Assembly (NCBI RefSeq): GCF_049562855.1
Contig: NZ_CP186925.1
Location: forward strand, 1,240,001 to 1,304,000
Source of the DNA: Ruminococcus_C callidus
GTDB taxonomy: Bacteria; Bacillota; Clostridia; Oscillospirales; Ruminococcaceae
Length of the DNA stretch: 64,000 nt
Direction of reading: 5' to 3'
Shown here: positions 15,359 through 22,756 of the stretch, piece by piece
How the letters are laid out: every line of letters begins with the position of its first letter
Position numbering within the stretch: the first letter of the stretch is position 1
Position numbers and translations under genes: made by a program
Notes under the pieces: generated by a model
What the model saw: only the letters and a program-made list of their open reading frames with translations
Database searches by the model: none
Told to the model about the DNA's origin: nothing

Positions 15359-16807
15359 CTACTTCTTCACCACATTCAATTTTGCAATCTCCATATCCTG
15401 CGGCCCAGTCAGAGAACAGCCCTTTTCCTTGGCGTACTGGATATAATTCACAATATCCGCCGTAATGCGTTCGCCGGGGGCGAGAATCGGGATTCCCGGC
15501 GGATAACACATGACAAACTCACTGCAAATTTCACCCACGCTCTGTTCCAGCGGCACAGCCTTTTTGTCCGCATAAAACGCTTGCTGCGGGGGGAGTGCCA
15601 CGTCCGGAGCCAGATACTCGCTTTGCAGCATGCCCGTAGGATCGCCGCCGTACAGCCGCTTGATCTCCGACAACGCCGAGATCAGCCGTTCGATCTCCAA
15701 CGCCCGATCTCCGGCAGTGACAATGGCAAGGATATTGCCGATGTCGCCGAACTCGATCTGAATGCCGTATTCGTCCCGGAGCAAGTCGTACACCTCAATG
15801 CCTGCCAGACCGGTGTTTCGGGTGTGAATGGACAATTTTGTCCGGTCAAACGCATAGAACGAATCGCCGTTGCAAAGTTCGTCCCCGTAGACATAATACC
15901 CGCCGATGCGGTTGATTTCTTCCCGTGCATAGTCCACATATTGCACCGCTTTCCGGTACATTTCCCGCCCGTTCATCGCCAGATTCCGCCGAGCAATATC
16001 CAGCGATACCATGAGCAGATAAGACGCACTTGTGGTCTGTGTCAGGTTGATGACCTGCCGTACATAGTCCGCATTGATGCCCTCCGCACAGAGCAGCATG
16101 GCACTCTGTGTCAGACTGCCGCCGGTCTTGTGAATGCTGACCGATGCCATATCTGCACCGGCAGCCATAGCGGAACAGGGGAGATTCTCCCCGAAATAGA
16201 AATGTGTGCCATGTGCTTCGTCTGCCAGCAGCAGCATGCCGTGTTCATGGGCAAGCTTGGCGATACGGCGAATATCCGGACAGACACCGTAGTAAGTCGG
16301 ATTGTTTACCAATACAGCTTTTGCGTCCGGATTGGCAAGAATGGCACGTTCCACCGCTTCTACTGACATGCCCAGCGGAATTCCCAGATCCTTGTTTTCG
16401 TCCGGATCCACATAAACAGGAATAGCCCCGTTGACAACCAGTGCGTTGATCGCACTGCGGTGCACATTGCGGGGCATGATCAGCTTTTCACCGGCTTTGC
16501 AGACCGACATGATCATAGCCTGCGAAGCACCGGTAGCACCGTTGATGATAAAAAAGGCATTGGCAGCCCCGAACGCTTCCGCAGCAAGCTGCTGTGCATC
16601 GCGGAGCACGGAAACCGGATGACAGAGATTGTCCAGATTTTTCATAGAATTCACGTCGATCTGTACGCATCGCTGTCCGAGAAAATCCGCCAGTTCATGG
16701 TTGCCCCGTCCGCCCTTGTGTCCGGGAACGTCAAACCGTACCACACGGTTCATCAGATGCTCTTTCAGAGCGTCCATCAGAGGAGCGTCCTGCTGTGTCC
16801 AGTTCAT
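15359..16807 (-). CDS. speA: Orn/Lys/Arg decarboxylase, likely biosynthetic arginine decarboxylase
   Basis: 482 residues of the fold-I PLP decarboxylases. Visible are FDVPGHKGGRGN, the cofactor-binding FIINGATGASQAMIMSV, DEAHGTHFYFG, and the PLP lysine in SVSIHKTGGSLTQSA (Lys227), then the C-terminal domain ending in LNVVKK. ATG 16807 has AGGAGG nine bases upstream; the ORF could extend six codons more but without a site. Length fits the short Gram-positive SpeA/YaaO type. It lies 14 bases after speD, which makes arginine (agmatine) or ornithine the likely substrate. Its 3' end is partly duplicated downstream. Confidence 0.9.
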   Translation of the reverse strand: MNWTQQDAPLMDALKEHLMNRVVRFDVPGHKGGRGNHELADFLGQRCVQIDVNSMKNLDNLCHPVSVLRDAQQLAAEAFGAANAFFIINGATGASQAMIMSVCKAGEKLIMPRNVHRSAINALVVNGAIPVYVDPDENKDLGIPLGMSVEAVERAILANPDAKAVLVNNPTYYGVCPDIRRIAKLAHEHGMLLLADEAHGTHFYFGENLPCSAMAAGADMASVSIHKTGGSLTQSAMLLCAEGINADYVRQVINLTQTTSASYLLMVSLDIARRNLAMNGREMYRKAVQYVDYAREEINRIGGYYVYGDELCNGDSFYAFDRTKLSIHTRNTGLAGIEVYDLLRDEYGIQIEFGDIGNILAIVTAGDRALEIERLISALSEIKRLYGGDPTGMLQSEYLAPDVALPPQQAFYADKKAVPLEQSVGEICSEFVMCYPPGIPILAPGERITADIVNYIQYAKEKGCSLTGPQDMEIAKLNVVKK

Positions 16808-16821
16808 ATCGCTCTGCCTCC

Positions 16822-17631
16822 TCAATAGATGTTTCTGCCGCTGAAAATTTCGATCATTTCCCGCCGCAGACGATTGGTAATATCCAGCCGCACCCGCGGG
16901 TCCAGTTCATATGCATCGGTTTTGAACAGATAATTTTGCAGTTCCAGTTCCTTGATCAGCATGCGGGTATGAAAAATATTGGATTGATATACGTTTACAT
17001 CCTGTGCATCATACCGCAGGAGAATTTCTTCGCTGATAAAATCCTGGATCGAAGCCATTTCCTGATCCATAAAGCACTTTTTGCCGGAAACATCTCTGGT
17101 AAAGCCGCGGACGCGATAATCAATGGTGATAATATCCGAATCGAAACTCCGGATCAGATAGTCCAGCGTGTTCAGCGGAGAGATTTCCCCACAGGTGGAA
17201 ACATCAATATCGACCCGAAATGTGGTGACTTCATTGTCCGGATGACTTTCCGGAAAGGTGTGCACTGTGACATGGCTCTTGTCCAGATGTGCGTGAATAT
17301 CCCGACGTTGGAGAAATCCATCCCCCTGATTGCAGGACGGATCGATGCTTTCCGGTGCTACACTGCCTTCAGCGATCAGTACGTTGACCGAAGCTCCCTG
17401 CGGTTCGTAATCCTGTCTGGAAATATTCAGCACCGCCGCACCGATCATTTCGGTGACATCACAGAGAATATTCGTCAGACGTTCGGAATTATACTGTTCA
17501 TCGATGTAGCGGATATAGTCCTGTTTTTCCCGTTCGGACTTTGCATAACATACATCAAAAATATTAAAGCTCAACGTCTTAGTGAGATTGTTAAATCCAT
17601 ATAAGGTCAGCTTTTTCTCCAACCCTACCAT
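16822..17631 (-). CDS. speD: S-adenosylmethionine decarboxylase proenzyme (E. coli type)
   Basis: 269 residues, close to the 264 of E. coli SpeD, starting MVGLEKKLTLYGFNNLTKTL with AAAGG just upstream. The earlier in-frame start at 17799 is rejected because it would lie upstream of the promoter start site. Autocleavage should occur at Lys118-Ser119 in AHLDKSHVTVHTFPESHP, giving the pyruvoyl group. CGEISPLNTLDYLIRSFDSD and TIDYRVRGFTRDVSG are family hallmarks. It makes the aminopropyl donor for SpeE. It is first in the polyamine operon and has a structured leader. Confidence 0.96.
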   Translation of the reverse strand: MVGLEKKLTLYGFNNLTKTLSFNIFDVCYAKSEREKQDYIRYIDEQYNSERLTNILCDVTEMIGAAVLNISRQDYEPQGASVNVLIAEGSVAPESIDPSCNQGDGFLQRRDIHAHLDKSHVTVHTFPESHPDNEVTTFRVDIDVSTCGEISPLNTLDYLIRSFDSDIITIDYRVRGFTRDVSGKKCFMDQEMASIQDFISEEILLRYDAQDVNVYQSNIFHTRMLIKELELQNYLFKTDAYELDPRVRLDITNRLRREMIEIFSGRNIY

Positions 17632-17647
17632 CACAGCCTTTCTGAAA

Positions 17648-17746
17648 GCATCTGCCCGCAGACAGATGCCCTCTAAAAATCGAAAAGTAGAAGTATGGGA
17701 GCAGCAGTCCTGCTCCTGTCTGCGGTAAAAGATTGCAACACCGCAG
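17648..17746 (-). promoter_or_regulatory. Structured speD leader with two mutually exclusive folds
   Basis: In transcript order there are three 7-bp hairpins: ACCGCAG complement pair (17740-17746 with 17720-17726), GGAGCAG/CTGCTCC (17698-17704 with 17710-17716) and GCATCTG/CAGATGC (17648-17654 with 17663-17669). In addition, 17716-17725 and 17656-17665 are a perfect 10-bp complement that would open the first and third hairpins. The third hairpin lies about 15 bases upstream of the speD start. This looks like a switch acting on translation. No known riboswitch class was recognised. Confidence 0.5.
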
Positions 17747-17770
17747 TTCACGTTCTTACAATCAAAGACC

Positions 17771-17799
17771 ATTGTACCACAGTTTGCAAAAAAATGCAA
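17771..17799 (-). promoter_or_regulatory. Sigma-A promoter of the speD operon
   Basis: On the minus strand TTGCAT (17794-17799), 17-base spacer, TACAAT (17771-17776). The leader to the speD start would be about 130 bases. Confidence 0.75.
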
Positions 17800-17914
17800 T
17801 GGGATTTACAAAACTTTTTTCGAAAACGACGGGGAGAAACAACATTTCCCCGCCGGAGAAGATTCCAATTATAGTTTCTCTTTTTCCAATTTTTGAATTT
17901 TCAGGACTTACCAC

Positions 17915-17943
17915 TTGCAAAATATCACGAAGTATAGTATAAT
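17915..17943 (+). promoter_or_regulatory. Sigma-A promoter of lon
   Basis: TTGCAA (17915-17920), 17-base spacer, TATAAT (17938-17943). A leader of about 215 bases precedes the chosen lon start. No CtsR-like repeat was recognised in it. Confidence 0.75.
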
Positions 17944-18167
17944 AGAACAAATCGAATGAAACAGTGACGAAATGCCGCATGGCAGGGGGAGCAGAAAATA
18001 GGAGTTACTGCGATACGTTTCAAGGCAATTCTGTACAAGCTTGTGCAGTACTGCCGCATGGAAAACGCACAGCCAAGCCAATGGATTGTGAGATTTCCGG
18101 ATTCGCAGAGGCATGGGGAGAACTTGCCGCTGCACGAAATGCTGATGCAGAAAGGAAGACAGAAATC

Positions 18168-20603
18168 ATGACTGAAACCATTGAAAATACAGAAAACTAT
18201 ATGGAAGAAATCACCGCACCAACTGTACAAAAACTGCCGCTGCTTGCAATGCGTGGAATTGTATTGTTTCCGAACATGATCATGCACTTCGATCTGGCTC
18301 GGGAACCGTTTGTCAAGGCATTGAGAGCCAGTGCCAAATCGGATCGCCGCGTGTTTCTGGTGACTCAGAAAGACCCCTTGGTGGAAGAACCCAAACAAGA
18401 CGATCTGTATACAGTGGGTGTGATCGCAGAAGTGCGGCAGGTGCTCCGTTCGCCGGACGGCGTGACACGGGTACTGGTCGAGGGAAAAGAACGGGCAGCC
18501 ATTACCGCAGCTTTTCTGGAAAACACAGAAAAAGAAAAGGACTTTTACCCGCAGGCAGAAGTGGAACTGCTGCCGGAAGTTTCGGCAGAGGAAGACCGTG
18601 AAAAGGAACTGACCGCTTCTGTCCGCTGCATAAAGGACATTTTTCAGGAATATGCAGAACTGATGCCTCGCATGCCGAAAGAATTGATGGCAACTGTGAT
18701 CTGCGAACAGGACGCTGCCAAGATGTTTAACGAGATTGTGTTCAACATTTCGCTGGACTATGATGCAAAGCAGATGCTTCTGGAGGAAAGCAGCCTGCTG
18801 CAGCGGCTGGAAAAGCTGTACCGGATTCTGGCGGACGAAATGGACATTCTCCGGCTGGAGCGAAAACTACAGGAGGAAACACAAGAAAATCTGGATCGCT
18901 CGCAGCGGGAATACTACCTGCGGGAACAGATGCACCTGATTGCTGAACAGCTGGGAGAATCCGAAGATCCGGCTGCGGAAATGGAACAGTATACCGACAT
19001 CATCGACACGCTTCCGCTGGACGAAGCCAGCCGCAAAAAGCTGGAAAAGGAAGCAGAACGTCTGTCCCGTCTGCCGGCAGCTTCACAGGAAGCCTTTGTC
19101 ATTCGCAGCTATCTGGACACAGTTCTGGCACTGCCGTGGAATAAATCCAGCCATACCAAGCCCAATCTGAAGCGGGCACAGTCTGTACTGGAAAAGGATC
19201 ATTATGGTTTGAAAAAGGTGAAAGAACGAATTCTGGAAAGCATTGCCGTTCGGACACTGCTGCCGGAAGCCTCCGGACAAATTCTGTGTTTTGTCGGACC
19301 TCCCGGCGTGGGCAAAACTTCTATCGGCAGATCGATTGCCAAGGCACTGGGACGGCACTATGAACGTGTTTCTCTCGGCGGTGTGCGGGACGAATCGGAC
19401 ATTCGCGGACACCGGAAAACTTACGTAGGGGCAATGCCCGGACGCATCATGGATGCCATGACCCGTGCCGGCACCAACAACCCCATGATCCTGCTGGACG
19501 AAGTGGACAAGATGAGCAACGACTTTCGGGGCGATCCCTCTGCGGCACTGCTGGAAGTACTGGACAGCGAACAGAACAAGGCGTTCCGTGATCACTATAT
19601 TGAAGTGCCTTTTGACTTGAGCAAGGTGCTTTTTGTGGCAACAGCAAACTCTCTGGATCCGATTCCGGCACCTCTGCTGGATCGTATGGAAATTATCGAA
19701 CTGGGCAGCTATACCCGTGAGGAAAAATTCCACATTGCCAAGGAGCATCTGCTGAAAAAGCAGCTGAAAAAACACGGACTGAAAGGCACCCAGTGCCGGA
19801 TTCCGGACGAGGTGCTGTATGCAATCATTGATGGCTATACCAGAGAAGCCGGCGTGCGGGAACTGGAACGCACGATCGGTACGCTTTGCCGAAAGGCTGC
19901 CAAAGAAATTGTGGAAGGCATCTGCAAAAAGGTTTCCTTTACAGAAGTCAACCTGAAAGAATATCTGGGAATCCCAAAATTCCGACCGGACGAACAGAGC
20001 CATGAAGATACTGTCGGTGTAGTCAACGGTCTGGCATGGACTTCTGTCGGCGGCGTGCTGATGCCCATGGAAGTGCTGGTGATGTCCGGCAAGGGAACAG
20101 TTGAGTACACTGGTTCACTGGGCAACGTAATGCAGGAAAGTGCCAAAATTGCGGTCAGCTATGCTCGCAGCGTGGCAAAGCAGTACGGCATTCCGGAAGA
20201 TTTCCACACCAAGTGTGACCTGCATATTCATGCACCGGAGGGAGCTGTTCCCAAGGACGGTCCCTCGGCAGGTGTTACCATGGCAACCGCGATTATTTCC
20301 GCTCTTTCCGGCAGACCGGTGCGGGGGGACATCGCGATGACGGGGGAGATTACCCTGCACGGCAAGGTGCTGCCCATCGGCGGACTGCGGGAAAAATCCA
20401 TGGCAGCTTATAAAGCCGGCATTCACACGGTGATTATTCCGGAAGAAAACCTGCCGGATCTGGAGGAAGTAGACGAAACCGTGCGGGAACATGTCACATT
20501 TGTGCCGGCAAAAACGCTGGACACTGTGCTGAATACGGCACTGGTACCGGCAGAACCAGCCGCAGAAGCACAGACAGCCACTGCGGAACTGTGCCATGTA
20601 TAA
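18168..20603 (+). CDS. lon: ATP-dependent protease Lon
   Basis: 811 residues from ATG 18168 (AAAGGA upstream), the usual Lon length; the frame is open further upstream to 17964 but without a ribosome-binding site. An N-terminal substrate domain (LPLLAMRGIVLFPNMIMHF) and a coiled-coil region precede the AAA+ module: Walker A GPPGVGKTS, Walker B MILLDEVDKM. The C-terminal protease has the catalytic serine in PKDGPSAGVTMATA and the lysine in a later helix (REKSMAAYKAG). Lon degrades misfolded and regulatory proteins in the cytoplasm. engB follows after 15 bases. Confidence 0.97.
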   Translation: MTETIENTENYMEEITAPTVQKLPLLAMRGIVLFPNMIMHFDLAREPFVKALRASAKSDRRVFLVTQKDPLVEEPKQDDLYTVGVIAEVRQVLRSPDGVTRVLVEGKERAAITAAFLENTEKEKDFYPQAEVELLPEVSAEEDREKELTASVRCIKDIFQEYAELMPRMPKELMATVICEQDAAKMFNEIVFNISLDYDAKQMLLEESSLLQRLEKLYRILADEMDILRLERKLQEETQENLDRSQREYYLREQMHLIAEQLGESEDPAAEMEQYTDIIDTLPLDEASRKKLEKEAERLSRLPAASQEAFVIRSYLDTVLALPWNKSSHTKPNLKRAQSVLEKDHYGLKKVKERILESIAVRTLLPEASGQILCFVGPPGVGKTSIGRSIAKALGRHYERVSLGGVRDESDIRGHRKTYVGAMPGRIMDAMTRAGTNNPMILLDEVDKMSNDFRGDPSAALLEVLDSEQNKAFRDHYIEVPFDLSKVLFVATANSLDPIPAPLLDRMEIIELGSYTREEKFHIAKEHLLKKQLKKHGLKGTQCRIPDEVLYAIIDGYTREAGVRELERTIGTLCRKAAKEIVEGICKKVSFTEVNLKEYLGIPKFRPDEQSHEDTVGVVNGLAWTSVGGVLMPMEVLVMSGKGTVEYTGSLGNVMQESAKIAVSYARSVAKQYGIPEDFHTKCDLHIHAPEGAVPKDGPSAGVTMATAIISALSGRPVRGDIAMTGEITLHGKVLPIGGLREKSMAAYKAGIHTVIIPEENLPDLEEVDETVREHVTFVPAKTLDTVLNTALVPAEPAAEAQTATAELCHV

Positions 20604-20618
20604 AAAGGAGAAGAATCC

Positions 20619-21212
20619 ATGCAGTTTCAAAAAGCAGAATTCGTAGCGTCCTACGGGACATTCTCACAGATACCGCCCTGCAATTCCATGGAGATTGCCT
20701 TTGCAGGACGGTCGAACGTGGGAAAATCTACGTTGATCAATAAAATTTTTCAGCGGAAATCGCTGGCGAGAGTCAGTGCTGTTCCGGGGAAAACAGCGAC
20801 AATCAACTTTTACCGTCTGGATCCTTTGACGATCGTTGACCTTCCCGGCTATGGCTATGCTAAGGTTGCCAAGTCGGAAAAGGAACGGTGGTCCGGACTG
20901 ATCTCGGGCTATCTCGGTGCAGATCGGGACTTGCGTCTGATCCTGTTACTGATCGATATGCGTCACGCACCCTCTAAAGACGATTTGCAGATGATCGATT
21001 TCTTGGTAGAATCGGAACTGCCGTTTTTGATTGTGCTGACCAAAGCAGACAAACTGAACAAGACAGAACGTACCAAACGCATGCAGGCATTTGAAACAGA
21101 AATTCCGTACTTCTCACAGATTCATGTGATCCCTTTTTCCGCAGTGACGCGGGAGGGCGTTGCAGAAGTACAGGGCGTTCTGGAAGAAATCGCCTCCGAA
21201 ACCGAAGAATGA
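20619..21212 (+). CDS. engB: Ribosome-biogenesis GTPase EngB/YsxC
   Basis: 197 residues, standard length. The G motifs are visible: G1 GRSNVGKST, G2 with PGKTATINF, G3 DLPGYGYAKV, G4 LTKADKLN and G5 PFSAVTREG. EngB assists late 50S subunit assembly. The start has AAAAGGAG upstream. lon-engB is a widespread gene pair in Firmicutes, and the gap of 15 bases supports one operon. Confidence 0.97.
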   Translation: MQFQKAEFVASYGTFSQIPPCNSMEIAFAGRSNVGKSTLINKIFQRKSLARVSAVPGKTATINFYRLDPLTIVDLPGYGYAKVAKSEKERWSGLISGYLGADRDLRLILLLIDMRHAPSKDDLQMIDFLVESELPFLIVLTKADKLNKTERTKRMQAFETEIPYFSQIHVIPFSAVTREGVAEVQGVLEEIASETEE

Positions 21213-21285
21213 TCTGCGGGGTGAACGGGAGTATTTTCACCGCGATACCGCGTTCATAAAAGCAATGCAGAAAGGAAGTATAAAC

Positions 21286-22584
21286 ATGTTTGTATCTGAT
21301 AATCTGGGGGTAAATGCGTCCGGAAATCTGACCATTGGCGGCGTAGACACCGTTGTACTGGCAAAGAAGTATGGTACACCGCTGTATGTCATGGACGAGG
21401 ACATGATTCGTCGGGACTGCAAAACATTCCAGAAAAGCATCGACACATACTATGACGGACAGGGTCTGGTCTGCTATGCCAGCAAGGCATTTTCCTGCAA
21501 GGAGATCTATCGCGTGATGCAGTCCGAAAATATGGGCATCGATGTGGTTTCCGGCGGGGAACTGTACACCGCAGTGCAGGCAGGCTTCGACGTGACAAAG
21601 GCTTGCTTCCACGGAAACAACAAGACCACAGAAGAACTGAACATGGCACTGGATTACGGCGTTGGCAGAATTGTTGTGGACAACATCTATGAAATGGAGC
21701 ACCTGAACCAGCTGGCAGCAGAAAAGCATCTGACTGCCCCGATCCTGCTCCGCATCAAGCCGGGCGTAGATGCACACACCCATAACTTTATCCGTACCGG
21801 ACAGATTGACAGCAAGTTCGGCTTTGCACTGGAAACCGGCGAAGCATATGAAGCAGTCAAGAAAGCGATTTCTTACCCGAATCTGAAGCTTCGCGGTCTG
21901 CACTGTCATATCGGCTCGCAGATTCTGGATACACAGGGCTTTACGGCAGCAGCAGAAGTCATGATGGAATTCATTGAAAAGCTGAAGAAAGAACTGGGCT
22001 ACGAAGCAGAAGATCTGAATCTGGGCGGCGGTTTCGGTATCCGCTATACTGAAGCAGACGACCCGCTGCCGTATGATGCATATATGGAAGCGGTAGCAAA
22101 GGTCATCAACGGTTTCTGTGCATCGCACGATGTAAAGCGTCCGTTTATCCTGATCGAACCCGGCCGTTCCATTGCGGCTCCGGCAGGCATTACCCTGTAC
22201 ACCGTAGGCGGCATCAAAGAGATTCCGAATATCCGTACTTATGTTTCTGTCGATGGCGGCATGTGCGACAACCCGCGTTATATCCTGTATCAATCTGCAT
22301 ATGATGCACTGGTTGCCAATAAGGCAGGACAGCCGAAAACTGAAAAGGTAACTATTGCCGGAAAGTGCTGCGAAAGCGGCGACCTGATCGGCGAAAATAT
22401 GGAGATTCAGCCTTGCGAAGTAGGCGATATTATTGCGGTTTGTGCAACTGGTGCCTATAATTATTCCATGGCATCGAACTATAACCGCCTCCAGAAGCCG
22501 GCAGTCGTTTTTGTAAAGGGCGGCGAAGACAGACTGGCAGTGAAGCGGGAATCTCTGGACGACATTCTGCGGAACGACATCTAA
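21286..22584 (+). CDS. lysA: Diaminopimelate decarboxylase
   Basis: 432 residues from ATG 21286 (AAAGGAAG upstream); the open frame extends back into engB but without support. The PLP lysine is in LVCYASKAFSCKEI (Lys67). HCHIGSQI, the GGG loop DLNLGGGFGIRY, EPGRSIAAPAG and CCESGDLI are the alanine-racemase-fold decarboxylase motifs. It converts meso-DAP to lysine, the last step of the pathway whose other genes are at 38.5-41.4 kb and 54.2-56.5 kb. It is likely expressed with lon-engB, with a 73-base gap. Confidence 0.95.
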   Translation: MFVSDNLGVNASGNLTIGGVDTVVLAKKYGTPLYVMDEDMIRRDCKTFQKSIDTYYDGQGLVCYASKAFSCKEIYRVMQSENMGIDVVSGGELYTAVQAGFDVTKACFHGNNKTTEELNMALDYGVGRIVVDNIYEMEHLNQLAAEKHLTAPILLRIKPGVDAHTHNFIRTGQIDSKFGFALETGEAYEAVKKAISYPNLKLRGLHCHIGSQILDTQGFTAAAEVMMEFIEKLKKELGYEAEDLNLGGGFGIRYTEADDPLPYDAYMEAVAKVINGFCASHDVKRPFILIEPGRSIAAPAGITLYTVGGIKEIPNIRTYVSVDGGMCDNPRYILYQSAYDALVANKAGQPKTEKVTIAGKCCESGDLIGENMEIQPCEVGDIIAVCATGAYNYSMASNYNRLQKPAVVFVKGGEDRLAVKRESLDDILRNDI

Positions 22585-22605
22585 GACAATCAAACGTTAA
22601 CATAA

Positions 22606-22651
22606 GGCAATACCACACAAATAGCGTCTGGCGACTTTGCACGGTATTGCC
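22606..22651 (+). repeat. 46-bp internal-deletion copy of the MITE
   Basis: Left end GGCAATACCACACAAA, the piece AGCGTCTGGCGACTTTGC, then right end GGTATTGCC. Flanking 4-bp direct repeat ATAA (22602-22605 and 22652-22655). It lies 21 bases after lysA. Confidence 0.85.
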
Positions 22652-22668
22652 ATAAAATAACAGCAAAC

Positions 22669-22709
22669 AAAACAGCGGCGATCCGAAGAAAACGGATTGC
22701 CGCTGTTTT
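22669..22709. terminator. Shared terminator of convergent lysA and metE
   Basis: 17-bp stem with one G-T pair (AAAACAGCGGCGATCCG 22669-22685 with 22693-22709), loop AAGAAAA, with T-runs on both strands. Confidence 0.92.
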
Positions 22710-22756
22710 GCAATTTGGTTACACTATAAAGAGCACTTTTCAGAATGGGAAATAGC

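Noticed and set aside
20974..22593. 539-codon open frame on the minus strand
   Set aside because: Antisense of lysA and the end of engB; product has no recognisable domain and unusual composition.
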